DNA of 45,072 nucleotides, taken from assembly GCA_005877615.1 (NCBI GenBank), contig VBOD01000105.1, positions 1 to 45,072 of the forward strand, given 5' to 3'. Each line of letters opens with the position of its first letter. Position 1 is the first letter of the stretch. Positions 29,734-39,869 of this stretch are shown piece after piece. Under the pieces are notes generated by a model. It searched no databases and was not told where the DNA came from. It worked only from the letters and a program-made list of their open reading frames with translations. This DNA comes from Nitrospirota bacterium (GTDB lineage Bacteria; Nitrospirota; Nitrospiria; Nitrospirales; NS-4). Made by a program: the position numbers and the translations under genes.

Positions 29734-29795
29734 CCGTAGCTCTCCACGACGACGGCGCTATTGTCGCATATTCAGGCGGAAGGCGGAAGGGGACC

Positions 29796-29817
29796 CGCCC
29801 CGGTGACGAACGGGGCG
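29796..29817 (-). terminator. Perfect 7-bp GC hairpin directly after the sigma factor stop (no U-tract)
   Basis: CGCCCCG-8 nt-CGGGGCG, 6 nt past the stop at 29823; no T run, so only terminator-like. Confidence 0.35.
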
Positions 29818-29822
29818 AGCGC

Positions 29823-31115
29823 TTACAGAAGGGGGCGGAGGATCTGCTGGAACTCGGGAGCCCGCAGCTTCATCAAGGCCTTTTCCTCGATCTGGCGAAT
29901 TCGTTCACGGGTGACCCCCAAGGTACGGCCGACTTCCTCCAGGGTCATCGGCTCGCCCTGCCCGATGCCGAACCGGAGACGGATCACGGCTTCCTCGCGA
30001 GGGCTGAGCGAACCAAGCGCCCGCGCGACTTCCCGCGTCATCTCCTTGAGGCCGACCTGGCTGTCGGCCTGCGGGGTCTCCCGGTCAGGAATGAAGTCCC
30101 CGAGGAGGGTTTCCCCGTCCCCGATCGGGTGCTCCAGGGCGATGACATCTTGGAAGACCTGGATGGTCTGTCCTACCTTGTCGCTCGCGGTCTTGACCGC
30201 GCCGGCCACTTCTTCCAGGGAAGGCTGCCGGCCGAGCCGCTGCGCCAGCCGACGAGTCGCCTTGGAGACCCGCTGATACGCTTCGGTCATGTGCACAGGC
30301 ACCCGAATGGTGCGGGACTGATCCGCCAGCGCGCGGGTGATTCCCTGACGGATCCACCATGTGGCATAGGTGCTGAACTTGAAGCCGCGCCGGTGGTCGA
30401 ATCGCTCCGCCGCTTTCATCAGGCCGATATTGCCTTCCTGGACGAGATCCAGAAGGCTCATGCCACGTCCGTTGTAGTGCTTGGCGATGTCCACGACCAG
30501 GCGCAGATTGGACAAGACCATTTCTTCCTTGGCCTTTTCCAGTTGGGCCCACCCTTCGTGGTACTGCTTCAGGACAGCCTTCACTTGCCGAGCCTTGCGG
30601 GTCATTCGACGACTCGGCCCAAAGACCGCCTTGATGACCTGCTGGATGACACGCTTCCCCTTTTCAAGATCTGTCGCCGAGAGTCCGCTGACACCGACCA
30701 CGGCTTTCAGGTCCGACTGGCAGACCTTCAACAACTCCGTCTGACGGAGCCCGCGCGTGATGGACAGGACCGCTCGGAGGGCGCGGCGCACCTGCCGATC
30801 GCCCTGCTCGATCCGCTTTCCCAGCGCGACTTCGTCTTCGCGCGTCAGCAAGGCCTTCTTGCCGAAGGACTGGAAATACAGCCATTCCAGTTCGGCAAGA
30901 TTCGCCTCAGTCGGCGCCGTCTCCTGGGGGTCGGCCGCGCTTGAGCCTTCCACCGCCTCTACCAGCAGGGCTTCCGGCATGGAAGATGGAACAGTGTCCT
31001 GATCGGACTCCTCGAGCAGGGTGTTCTCATCCAGCAACACCTTGTCTTTCGTCAGATCATCCATCACAAGCTGGTCCTCATTGAGAGCTTTAACCTCTGT
31101 CATTTCTACGGACAC
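29823..31115 (-). CDS. RpoD/RpoS-type sigma-70 family RNA polymerase sigma factor
   Basis: Region 2 NLRLVVDIAKHYNGRGMSLLDLVQEGNIGLMKAAERFDHRRGFKFSTYATWWIRQGITRALADQSRTIRVPVHM; region 4 LEEVGRTLGVTRERIRQIEEKALMKLR. Confidence 0.95.
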   Translation of the reverse strand: MSVEMTEVKALNEDQLVMDDLTKDKVLLDENTLLEESDQDTVPSSMPEALLVEAVEGSSAADPQETAPTEANLAELEWLYFQSFGKKALLTREDEVALGKRIEQGDRQVRRALRAVLSITRGLRQTELLKVCQSDLKAVVGVSGLSATDLEKGKRVIQQVIKAVFGPSRRMTRKARQVKAVLKQYHEGWAQLEKAKEEMVLSNLRLVVDIAKHYNGRGMSLLDLVQEGNIGLMKAAERFDHRRGFKFSTYATWWIRQGITRALADQSRTIRVPVHMTEAYQRVSKATRRLAQRLGRQPSLEEVAGAVKTASDKVGQTIQVFQDVIALEHPIGDGETLLGDFIPDRETPQADSQVGLKEMTREVARALGSLSPREEAVIRLRFGIGQGEPMTLEEVGRTLGVTRERIRQIEEKALMKLRAPEFQQILRPLL

Positions 31116-31191
31116 GCGAACGCCCTCGGATGTCTAATCCCTACGACGAAAAAGTTCTCTCATCGTTTAAACCTTCTAACTAGTTGAAAAT

Positions 31192-31206
31192 ATGTACAAA
31201 ATACAT
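31192..31206. promoter_or_regulatory. Inverted repeat ATGTA-N5-TACAT upstream of the sigma factor gene
   Basis: ATGTACAAAATACAT, 77-91 nt upstream of the sigma start. Confidence 0.35.
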
Positions 31207-31222
31207 CAACAGAGCGAACAAA

Positions 31223-31248
31223 AACTAAGGTCTTTTCAACCTTTAGTT
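31223..31248 (-). terminator. Candidate intrinsic terminator after trkA
   Basis: Minus strand AACTAAAGGTT-gaaaag-ACCTTAGTTTTTG: near-perfect stem (one bulge) followed by five Ts, 67 bp past the trkA stop. Confidence 0.5.
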
Positions 31249-31314
31249 ATGGATAACCAGGGGGAACGCAAGATCAAGGGCTATGTTGGAAGAATCTTCT
31301 GGACTTCCGGGCGG

Positions 31315-32004
31315 TTATTCGGACTTGGTCAGCCGCTGCAGATCTTCCTGTTTGCCCACGAGGACGAGAATGTCGCCCTTTTCGATGACATCATCAAGGG
31401 AGGGCGTCACATTGAACACCTCATCAGTGGTCATCCGTCCCTTGACCATCCGCGTCACCTTCTTTCGGATGCCGATGAGGTTGACATTGTAGGCTTCCTG
31501 AATCTTAGCCTCGCACAGGCGAAGTCCTGACATGTGGTCAGGGACGGTCAGCTCCTCGACGCTAAAGCCCGGGGCGAGCTCCAAATACTCCAGCACGTTC
31601 GGGGACACCAGTCGCCTGGCCAGCCGGATGGCAGCATCTCGCTCCGGAAAGATGACTTCCGACACGCCGAGATTTTTCAGGATCTTGCCATGTTGGGCGG
31701 TGACCCCCTTGGCGATGACCTGCTTGATGCCCATCTCCTTCAACGTCTGCACAATGAGGATGCTGGCCTCGATGTTCTCGCCAATGCTGACCACAGCCAC
31801 ATCCACATTCTGCACGCTGACGGCCTTGAGGGCTCTCTCGTCGGTCGCGTCGCACTGGACAGCGAACGTCGCCAGATCGCTGATGGCCTGGATTTTCTCC
31901 GGATCTGTATCGATAGCCAACACCTCGCACCCTTCCTTGACCAGCGTCTCGGCGACCCAATACCCAAAGCGCCCGAGCCCGATAACCGCCACCTGACGTT
32001 TCAT
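31315..32004 (-). CDS. trkA: TrkA/KtrA-type potassium channel regulatory protein (RCK_N + RCK_C)
   Basis: [35 protein letters not shown], Rossmann fold, C-terminal TrkA_C-like segment. Single RCK copy (229 aa). Confidence 0.92.
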   Translation of the reverse strand: MKRQVAVIGLGRFGYWVAETLVKEGCEVLAIDTDPEKIQAISDLATFAVQCDATDERALKAVSVQNVDVAVVSIGENIEASILIVQTLKEMGIKQVIAKGVTAQHGKILKNLGVSEVIFPERDAAIRLARRLVSPNVLEYLELAPGFSVEELTVPDHMSGLRLCEAKIQEAYNVNLIGIRKKVTRMVKGRMTTDEVFNVTPSLDDVIEKGDILVLVGKQEDLQRLTKSE

Positions 32005-32039
32005 ACATTCACCTCCACCGGTGTGTGCCCGTCCTAGAC

Positions 32040-33440
32040 CTATCCTATCACGACCCGTGCTTCCGGGTACCGGTACCGCAAATCCTCGTGGCTCTTGACG
32101 GCAAAGAGGCCAACGGTCAGAGGACCCAACCGCCCCAGAAACATCGTGATGATGATGATGAACTTGCCGAAATCGCTGAACAATGCCGACAGGCTCAGCA
32201 CGCCGCCGTCTCCGGTGGACAGCCCCACAGTCCCGGCCGCCGACGCGACCTCGAACATAATCCCGATGAACTTCTGGCTCTCTAAGTACGACAGCCCCAT
32301 GGTAAACGCGGTGACAAGCCCGAAGGCGAGAGCGGAGAGCACGAACGCTTTGTGGACGATCTCCTGGGGAATCCGCCGGTGGAACATCATGACATCGGCT
32401 CGCCCCTTCAACGTCGCCCAGATCGCCGCGCAGATGATCCCGAACGTCGTCGTCTTAATCCCGCCTCCAGTCCCGCCCGGCGAGGCCCCGACGATCATCA
32501 AGAGGATGAGGAAATAGAGCGTGGCGGTGCCGACGAGCCCGATATCGATCGTGTTAAACCCTGCCGTTCTGGCCGAGATGGAATGAAAGTAGGCCACGAG
32601 GACCTGATCGCCGAAGGGCATCGGCGCCAGCGTCTTTTCATTCTGAACCTCAAAGGCCCAAATCCCGACCGTTCCTCCGACAATCAGCAACACCGAAACC
32701 AGCACAGCCAGCTTGGTATGGGTCGACAGGCGAAACCGGTGGCCACGCAGATTCTCCAAGATATCTCGGTAGACGAGAAATCCGATCCCGCCCAACACGA
32801 TCAGCGTCGTGATCGTCAGGTTGATGGTCAGGTCCGTCCGGTACGCCCGCAAGGTGAAATTCTCGGAGAACAGGGAGAACCCGGCGTTGTTGAAAGCCGA
32901 GACCGCATGGAAGATCCCGAAGTAGAGGGCGCGCAGGACGTCCATTTCAACGGAGAATCGGGCCGCAAGGATCAGCGCCCCGACGCCTTCCACGATGAGC
33001 GTGATCGTCACGATGACCTTCACAAACCGCACGAGACCCTCCATGCTCAACGTGTTCAGCACTTCCATCATCATCATGCGCTCCCGCAGGCCGATGCGGC
33101 GGCCCAGCGCCAGCAGCAGGAGCGTGGCGGTCGCTGAGTAGCCGAGCCCTCCTATCTGCATGCCCAGAAGGATGACGAGTTGACCGAACAGCGTGAAATC
33201 TTTCGGGGTGTCCAGGACGATCAAACCCGTGACGCAGACCGCCGACGTCATGGTGAAGAGCGCGTCCACGAACCGGATGCCCGGGCCCGTCGTGGCAAAG
33301 GGGAGCATCAGGAAGAGCGTGCCGACCAGAATCAGGGCCAAAAATGCCCCGACCACAATCTGAGTGCTGGTGTACCGGGACTCGCGGGCCCAGTCCAAGG
33401 CCTTTCTGGTCACCCCGCGATAAGTCAGCGCCTGCTCCAT
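32040..33440 (-). CDS. TrkH/KtrB family potassium uptake membrane protein
   Basis: FTMTSAVCVTGLIVLDT, AFNNAGFSLF, RTAGFNTIDI, GASPGGTGGGIKTTTFGII selectivity-filter and loop motifs. Confidence 0.93.
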   Translation of the reverse strand: MEQALTYRGVTRKALDWARESRYTSTQIVVGAFLALILVGTLFLMLPFATTGPGIRFVDALFTMTSAVCVTGLIVLDTPKDFTLFGQLVILLGMQIGGLGYSATATLLLLALGRRIGLRERMMMMEVLNTLSMEGLVRFVKVIVTITLIVEGVGALILAARFSVEMDVLRALYFGIFHAVSAFNNAGFSLFSENFTLRAYRTDLTINLTITTLIVLGGIGFLVYRDILENLRGHRFRLSTHTKLAVLVSVLLIVGGTVGIWAFEVQNEKTLAPMPFGDQVLVAYFHSISARTAGFNTIDIGLVGTATLYFLILLMIVGASPGGTGGGIKTTTFGIICAAIWATLKGRADVMMFHRRIPQEIVHKAFVLSALAFGLVTAFTMGLSYLESQKFIGIMFEVASAAGTVGLSTGDGGVLSLSALFSDFGKFIIIITMFLGRLGPLTVGLFAVKSHEDLRYRYPEARVVIG

Positions 33441-33451
33441 GAACGGGATGA

Positions 33452-34207
33452 TCAGGGCTTTTTCATGGCCTGGATGAAGGGGGACAGGATGTCGATGGGA
33501 ATGGGAAAGATCGTCGTCGAGTTCTTCTCGGACGCCACCTCCACGAGCGTCTGGAGGAACCGCAGCTGCAGGGCTGTGGGGTTCCGCGAAATGATTTCGG
33601 CGGCCTCGTAGAGCTTCTGCGCAGCCTGGAACTCTCCTTCGGCATGGATCACCTTGGCGCGTCGCTCACGCTCGGCCTCGGCCTGCTTGGCAATGGCGCG
33701 GAGCATCTCCGGCGGCAGGTCCACGTTCTTGACCTCCACCACCGAGACTTTGACCCCCCACGGCTCGGTCTGCTGATCAATGATCCGCTGGAGCTCTATG
33801 TTGATCTGTTCCCTCTTGGACAGCAGTTCGTCCAACTGGCTCTGGCCCAGCACACTCCGCAGGGTCGTCTGGGCGATCTGGGAGGTCGAATACAGGTAAT
33901 CCTGCACGGCGAGGATCGCCTGCTGGGGATCCACCACGCGAAAGAAGATGACGGCAGTGACCTTGACCGACACGTTGTCGCGGGTGATCACGTCCTGCGC
34001 CGGCACCTCTATCGTCACGGTCTGGAGATTCACCCGGAGCATTTTCTGAACAACCGGGATCACGATGATGAGACCCGGCCCCTTGACCGTTTGAAACTTT
34101 CCCAAGAAGAAGATCACCCCGCGCTCGTACTCCATCAGGATTTTAATGCTGTTATAGATAATGGCGGCCACCAGAACAAGTGGGATGAGATACGGTATCA
34201 TCGACAA
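33452..34207 (-). CDS. Slipin / stomatin-like SPFH (Band 7) protein
   Basis: [88 protein letters not shown]. Confidence 0.95.
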   Translation of the reverse strand: MSMIPYLIPLVLVAAIIYNSIKILMEYERGVIFFLGKFQTVKGPGLIIVIPVVQKMLRVNLQTVTIEVPAQDVITRDNVSVKVTAVIFFRVVDPQQAILAVQDYLYSTSQIAQTTLRSVLGQSQLDELLSKREQINIELQRIIDQQTEPWGVKVSVVEVKNVDLPPEMLRAIAKQAEAERERRAKVIHAEGEFQAAQKLYEAAEIISRNPTALQLRFLQTLVEVASEKNSTTIFPIPIDILSPFIQAMKKP

Positions 34208-34220
34208 CTCCTCTCGTGGA

Positions 34221-35558
34221 TTACTTGCGGTGTGGTCGCACGGTCAGGGTGAGGCCGGCGACGGCCTTCACTTCGGCTTCTTCGCCTTCTCGGAGCGGCT
34301 CCTCGCTGACCGCGTCCCAGATCTCCCCCTGCAGGAACACCTTCCCACGCGGGGCCAGATCGGTCTTGGCGACGGCGATGCTGCCGACCATGCCCTCGGG
34401 CCCCGTCACCGGCCGGCGTAACTGGGACTTCACGGCCATCCCGACCACGACCATGAGCAGGGCACTAAAGGTCACCACCGTTGGGATGATGACGGACAGG
34501 GACACCTTCAGAAACGGCGCGTCGGTCTTCACCAGCAAGAGGGCCCCCAGGACCATCGAGGCTATTCCCCCCAGGCTCAGAAGGCCGTAGCTCATCACCT
34601 TGATCTCGAGGATGAACAACACAATGCCCAGGAGGAGGAGCAGCACGCCCGCGTAGTTGATCGGCAGGGTCTGCAGGGAATAAAAGGCCAGGATGAGGCT
34701 AATGGCCCCGACGATCCCGGGCAGGATGGCGCCCGGATTGTACAACTCCGCGAGCAGCCCGATGGTGCCCAAGGTCATGAGGATGAACGCAATGTTCGGA
34801 TCGCTCAGGGCTTTGAGCGCTTCGAGCCGCCAGCCCATGGGGCTCTCCTTCAGCCGTGCCCCCTTCGTCCGGAGCACGACCTTGCCGGCGCCCGTCACGA
34901 TCTCCCGGCCATCCACGGCCGACAGCAGAGACGGCACGTCGTCCGCAATCAGGTCGATCACTTTCAACGACAAGGCTTCCTTCTCCGTCACCGACACGCT
35001 CTTGCGTACCGCATCCTCCGCCCACTTGACGTTTCGCCCCCGCTTCTCGGCGATGGACTTGATATAGGCTGCGGCATCGTTCTCCACCTTGACCTTCATC
35101 ACAGCGTCCATCTCACCACCTCCCATCGCCACGGGATGGGCCGCGCCCACGTTCGTGCCGGGCGCCATGGCCGCAATGTGCGCGGAATAGAGGATGAACA
35201 CCCCCGCCGAAGCTGCCCTCCCGCCGCTCGGCGCGACATAGACGATTACCGGGATCGGGGAGGCCGTGATGTCCTTAATGATCAGTCGCATGGAGGTATC
35301 GAGCCCGCCTGGCGTGTCCAGGCGAAGGACGACGGCCACGGCCCCCGCCTCCTGGGCGTCCGTCAGTACGCGATTGAAGTATTCGGCGGTCACCGGATTG
35401 ATCACGCCCTCATAGGTCCCCACGTACACAGTCCCTGGTGCGCTGTCTTCAGACTTGCCAAACCCGGCCGACGCTGACAGAAGAAAACAGCCGCTGAGAA
35501 GGAGAGAAACCGTGAATCGGAGGGATGGCAGATGAGAGGCCTGTGGTCTGCTTGCCAT
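34221..35558 (-). CDS. NfeD family protein (long form with ClpP-like serine protease domain)
   Basis: [56 protein letters not shown]-terminal TMs and OB-like domain. Confidence 0.93.
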   Translation of the reverse strand: MASRPQASHLPSLRFTVSLLLSGCFLLSASAGFGKSEDSAPGTVYVGTYEGVINPVTAEYFNRVLTDAQEAGAVAVVLRLDTPGGLDTSMRLIIKDITASPIPVIVYVAPSGGRAASAGVFILYSAHIAAMAPGTNVGAAHPVAMGGGEMDAVMKVKVENDAAAYIKSIAEKRGRNVKWAEDAVRKSVSVTEKEALSLKVIDLIADDVPSLLSAVDGREIVTGAGKVVLRTKGARLKESPMGWRLEALKALSDPNIAFILMTLGTIGLLAELYNPGAILPGIVGAISLILAFYSLQTLPINYAGVLLLLLGIVLFILEIKVMSYGLLSLGGIASMVLGALLLVKTDAPFLKVSLSVIIPTVVTFSALLMVVVGMAVKSQLRRPVTGPEGMVGSIAVAKTDLAPRGKVFLQGEIWDAVSEEPLREGEEAEVKAVAGLTLTVRPHRK

Positions 35559-35578
35559 GATCAGTTCAGCCTAGAGGT

Positions 35579-35607
35579 ATCGTAGTCTCCACCCCCTACC
35601 CTGTCAA
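35579..35607 (-). promoter_or_regulatory. Sigma70-type promoter upstream of the NfeD gene
   Basis: Minus TTGACA (35607-35602), 17 bp, TACGAT (35584-35579). Confidence 0.55.
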
Positions 35608-35626
35608 GGAGAGGCGAAACCGAGCG

Positions 35627-37804
35627 CTACCGCCTGACGGCGCGCAGCCGGGCAAGCAGATCGTGAACCTTTTGGGTCTCATCCGACGAGAGCGAGGTCT
35701 GCCCGAAGCGAACCTGGTAATAGAGGTCGGTCAGGGGACGCACGAAGGGGGCAGCGTCCCGCCATTCGCGCGCCACCTGTCGGGCGAATTCCAGCGGGGT
35801 TGCCCCAGGGGACTTCGGCAGCCCGCGGATTTCCAAGATCCGCAGCATCCGGGTATAGAGCTGGATGGCAGCGACTTGCCGGGGTGTGCGGGGATCCAGC
35901 TGCTGCTGTCGGCGCCCATGCCCGCGCAAGAGCACGGCGAGGACCATGCCGATTACGAGCGTGCCAGCCGCCAGTCCTATTGCGAGGGCCCACCCACCCG
36001 CGTGCGCCAATTCGACCAGCCAGGCCCGCGCAGACGCCAGTCCACGCGTGACGGTTGACACGAAGTCGGACACTTCCGAGCGCACCTTCTCGCTCCGATC
36101 CCGGAGCGACTTTGCCACCGCCATTTGATCGCGGAAGCTGTACTGGACCACATAGCGGTCCCACCGGAGCCGGATCGAGTCCACGATTTTGCCGATGTTC
36201 CACCATACCCAGGAAGGCACAGCGGCGGGCACAGAGGGCGTCGGGTCAAACGTCACCCAGCCAGAGCGGGGGAAATACACCTCCACCCAAGCGTGCGCGT
36301 CCTGCTGTCGGATCGTGTAGTAATTGCCGAAGTCGTTCCACACCCCAGGGAGAAATCCGGTGACCAGTCGCGCGGGGATCCCCAAGGTCCGGAGCAGCAC
36401 GACCATCGCCGTCGCATAGTGCTCGCAGTAGCCGGTCTTCCGGGTGAACAGGAAGTCGTCCACGGGGTCGGCCGACACGGTCGTGCCGACGTCGAGACTG
36501 TACTGGTAGCTCCGACGGAGGTGCTGCTCGATCGCCCGAGCCCTCCCGTACGGGGTGGACGCGCCGCTGGTCACATCGCGAGCGAACGCCGCCACGCGCG
36601 GGCTGGTGTCCGGCAACTGGAGGTAATGTTCCCGGATGATAGCAGGATAGGTGAAGGACGGCGCGACACGATCGGCTTCCAGCAGGCGACTGGGAATTGA
36701 GCGCACGCCGTACTGGAAGCGCGCGGAGGTCGGAAACGGTACGAAGAGCCCCCGCATCCCGTCCATCTGCACCACCACAAAATTGCCTTTGACTGACTCC
36801 ACAAACGACGCCCCGAACAACACGGTAGTATCGAGCGCCTCAATGAGGATCTCCTGACGCATCACGGCCGACTCTGGGACGGCCAGCGTCAGCTCGGAAG
36901 GCACCAGGAACCCCCCGTCAGGGGTGCGGCCCAGCAGCCGCCGGGCCGCCAACCGGTTGGCCCAGGAGCGGCCGTCATAGGTGTCGTAGGCCGCGCCTCG
37001 AAAGTACAGCCCCTCAGGAATCGGCGCTTTCTGGTCCGGTAGTTCGACTCGCATGACCACGGTGGGGTCGAGCTTGACCGCGCCGATGACCCCCAGATCC
37101 ACCTTTTCGGAAAATCCCGACGTGCGGATCAGGTCCACACGATTCTTCTGAAAGAACCCGGCCCCGATGCGCGGGATCAGAAAGAAAATGGCCATCGTCA
37201 GGCAGAAGGAGACCACCGCGATCCCGTTCGTTGCCCAGAAGAACTGCGCAGTGACCGGGCGCGGGATCGGAGAGGGATCATGCAATTCCTTCCCGGCCTG
37301 CACGGCCGCCCGCGCCTCTTCAGCCTCGTTTCTCAAATGATAGAGGATGAGCGTCCAGATCGCCGCGAACACGTAGGCGATGAACACGCCCGCGTACCAG
37401 AGGTCCACTGTCAGCGCCGCCGCAGCCAGGAGTTCCAGGAAACTGATCGCGTAGAGCTGCAGAAAGTCCTTGCGCTGTCGCAGATGAAAGAGCTTGATGC
37501 TCATCAGCAGGATCAGGAAATGCACGGCCGCCGGCAGGATGTCCCGGGAGATCAGCAGGAGATCCGCGCCGAAGAACACGAAGACCGCGATCAGGAACAC
37601 ATTCCAGGTGGCGCTTGAGAGGTTGGCGATCTGGCGGGCCAGCCGCTCTCCGGCGAACTCCATTGCCTGGGCCGCGCTCACGACCAGGCTGGCCAGACCT
37701 AGCAGGATCAACCCCCCGGGAATCTCACCGGTGAGCACGAGGCCCAGAAACCCGATGGCGGCCAACAGGATCGAGCTCACCGGAAACGCGCGTTCAAGAA
37801 TCAT
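35627..37804 (-). CDS. Transglutaminase-like domain protein with N-terminal membrane domain (DUF3488-type)
   Basis: Multiple N-terminal TMs; catalytic Cys TGYCEHYATAMVVLLRTLGIPARLVTGF, His QQDAHAWVEVYFP, Asp WVTFDPTPS. Confidence 0.92.
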   Translation of the reverse strand: MILERAFPVSSILLAAIGFLGLVLTGEIPGGLILLGLASLVVSAAQAMEFAGERLARQIANLSSATWNVFLIAVFVFFGADLLLISRDILPAAVHFLILLMSIKLFHLRQRKDFLQLYAISFLELLAAAALTVDLWYAGVFIAYVFAAIWTLILYHLRNEAEEARAAVQAGKELHDPSPIPRPVTAQFFWATNGIAVVSFCLTMAIFFLIPRIGAGFFQKNRVDLIRTSGFSEKVDLGVIGAVKLDPTVVMRVELPDQKAPIPEGLYFRGAAYDTYDGRSWANRLAARRLLGRTPDGGFLVPSELTLAVPESAVMRQEILIEALDTTVLFGASFVESVKGNFVVVQMDGMRGLFVPFPTSARFQYGVRSIPSRLLEADRVAPSFTYPAIIREHYLQLPDTSPRVAAFARDVTSGASTPYGRARAIEQHLRRSYQYSLDVGTTVSADPVDDFLFTRKTGYCEHYATAMVVLLRTLGIPARLVTGFLPGVWNDFGNYYTIRQQDAHAWVEVYFPRSGWVTFDPTPSVPAAVPSWVWWNIGKIVDSIRLRWDRYVVQYSFRDQMAVAKSLRDRSEKVRSEVSDFVSTVTRGLASARAWLVELAHAGGWALAIGLAAGTLVIGMVLAVLLRGHGRRQQQLDPRTPRQVAAIQLYTRMLRILEIRGLPKSPGATPLEFARQVAREWRDAAPFVRPLTDLYYQVRFGQTSLSSDETQKVHDLLARLRAVRR

Positions 37805-38913
37805 GGCCGTTCCCAGACGTGAAAGACCCGGCTTACACCCCGAGCCAGTCGTTGAATCGACGGGTCGGGCCAGGGTAGGACGACAAGAGTGATCTCGCCA
37901 CGCATCGTCCGCTCCCCCAGCATCCCGAAACCCTCGGGGGCGCTTGACGCCCCCCCCTCAGCCGGCGTCGGTGCGCAGAGCGCCAAGACGTGCATCATGT
38001 GGTAGAGATGCTCCTCCCCCACGCCGTGCAGGATCTCCTGCTCGCCGACCAGCAGGCTCATCGTAAATCCTTGTTCCTGAAAATAGGCCGCCAGGGAGGC
38101 CGTCAAGCTGACAGCCTGTTCGAAAAAGCGCTGGCCGTCTGCAGGGATGACCGTGGGCAACGCCAGGGTCACCTGTCGCAGATCCTCGGTCTCGGTCTCC
38201 CGCACCATCAACCGCGCCTGGCGCGCCGAGGTCTTCCAATGAATCATGCGCGAATCATCACCCGGGAGGTATTCCCGGAGGTTGTAAAGGCCGACCCCCT
38301 GTCCCCGCCGGGAGACGGCCTGGTCGTGCCCCAGCACGGCGAGGTCATGGAGGAAACCCTCCGGCAGCGGCCGCAGTTCAGGGTACACCACCAAGTCGGA
38401 GCTCAGGGGAACGTGCGCCGCCTTGATGAAGAGGCCGAAGGGAAAGCGCGTCTGGACTTTGAGCCCCTCGATCCGGTGCCGCCCTCGTCGTGGGAACAGG
38501 ATCGGATAGGACTGGATCACCGAGGCGCCGGCCGGTAGGTGTAGGACATGGACGCCCCGGTCCACGCTCTTGCCTTCGACGACGTCCAGGACGCGGAGCG
38601 AAAAGCTGGGCAACCGTGGCTTGCGGTTCGTGAGGGACAGCGCGATCAACGCCGGGCTGTTGGCGAAGACATGCTCAGGAATCCGGCGGCGAATGACAAG
38701 GTGACGCAGGCATTGCTCGGAGAGGATGCCGGACATGACGATAAGGCTGAGCATCATCGCCAGCAGCAGGTAGAGCAGGTTGTTTCCCGTGTTGAGCGCA
38801 GCGACCCCCACCGCGAGGGTCAACAGCAGGAACCGCACGCCCTCCGGCGTCAGGCGCAGGGACCGGTAGCGGTAGAACCAGCGGAAAAACTCGCGGATGC
38901 GTTCGAACCGCAT
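37801..38913 (-). CDS. DUF58 domain-containing protein
   Basis: Two N-terminal TMs, GVGLYNLREYLPGDDSRMIHWKTSARQARLMVRE (DUF58 core). Confidence 0.92.
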   Translation of the reverse strand: MRFERIREFFRWFYRYRSLRLTPEGVRFLLLTLAVGVAALNTGNNLLYLLLAMMLSLIVMSGILSEQCLRHLVIRRRIPEHVFANSPALIALSLTNRKPRLPSFSLRVLDVVEGKSVDRGVHVLHLPAGASVIQSYPILFPRRGRHRIEGLKVQTRFPFGLFIKAAHVPLSSDLVVYPELRPLPEGFLHDLAVLGHDQAVSRRGQGVGLYNLREYLPGDDSRMIHWKTSARQARLMVRETETEDLRQVTLALPTVIPADGQRFFEQAVSLTASLAAYFQEQGFTMSLLVGEQEILHGVGEEHLYHMMHVLALCAPTPAEGGASSAPEGFGMLGERTMRGEITLVVLPWPDPSIQRLARGVSRVFHVWERP

Positions 38914-38918
38914 GCGGG

Positions 38919-39860
38919 CTATAGCGGGACGGGGACCGACTCCACGACTTCCTGGATGACCCGCTCGGCCTCTTCCGAGCGATGCCCGCGCGAGCCCTGG
39001 CTCGTCTTCAGCATCACGCGGTGCGCGAGGACCATCGGCGCTAACTCCTTGATGTCGTCGGGCAGGCAGTAGTCCCGCTGGCGGACAAGGGCGAGGGCCT
39101 TGGCCGTTTTATGGAGCGCCATCGCCCCGCGCGGGCTGACCCCCAGCATCAAGAGGGCACTGCGGCGGGTCGCCGCGATGATGGCCAGGAGGTACTCCAT
39201 CAGGCTGTCGTCGAGCCGGACTTTCTCGACCCGCTCCTGCAGATCCAAGACCTCCTGGGTCGTCAGCACAGGCTCTAGTTCGTCGGCCGGGTGCAGCAAT
39301 TGTGGGCGGTCCAGCACTTTCTTCTCGTCGGCCCGGTCTGGGTAGCCGATCCGGATCCGCATCATGAAGCGATCGAGCTGCGACTCCGGCAGAGGGAACG
39401 TCCCGTGGTATTCCCACGGGTTCTGCGTGGCGATCACCATGAACGGCCGGGGAAGCGGGTAGGTCTGGCTGTCCACGGACACCTGGGCGTCGTTCATCGC
39501 TTCCAGGAGGCTGCTCTGCGTCTTGGGCGTGGTGCGGTTGATCTCGTCCGCAAGCACGATGTGTGCGAAGATGGGCCCCGACTTGAACTCGAACGTCTGC
39601 TTCTGTTGATGGAAGACTGAGACTCCCAGGATGTCGGCCGGGAGCAGGTCGCTCGTGAACTGGATTCGCCGAAAGGAGCAGCCCAGGGAGCGGGCAAGGC
39701 TGTGGGCCAGCGTGGTCTTCCCCACTCCGGGCACATCTTCGATGAGAAGATGCCCGCGCGCCAGCAGGGCCACCACTGCCATCTCGACCACCGCGGGCTT
39801 GCCCTTGATGACCCGTTCGATGTTGCTTCTCAAGGCCTGAATCTTGTGGCCTGCGTCCAT
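38919..39860 (-). CDS. MoxR family AAA+ ATPase
   Basis: GHLLIEDVPGVGKTTLAHSLA (Walker A), VLADEINRTTPKTQSSLLEAM, ATQNPWEYHGTFPLPESQLDRF. Confidence 0.95.
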   Translation of the reverse strand: MDAGHKIQALRSNIERVIKGKPAVVEMAVVALLARGHLLIEDVPGVGKTTLAHSLARSLGCSFRRIQFTSDLLPADILGVSVFHQQKQTFEFKSGPIFAHIVLADEINRTTPKTQSSLLEAMNDAQVSVDSQTYPLPRPFMVIATQNPWEYHGTFPLPESQLDRFMMRIRIGYPDRADEKKVLDRPQLLHPADELEPVLTTQEVLDLQERVEKVRLDDSLMEYLLAIIAATRRSALLMLGVSPRGAMALHKTAKALALVRQRDYCLPDDIKELAPMVLAHRVMLKTSQGSRGHRSEEAERVIQEVVESVPVPL

Positions 39861-39869
39861 AATTTGGCG

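Noticed and set aside
31248-31256. Second DnaA-like box (TTATCCATA)
   Set aside because: One mismatch to the 9-mer and isolated; such sites are frequent by chance.
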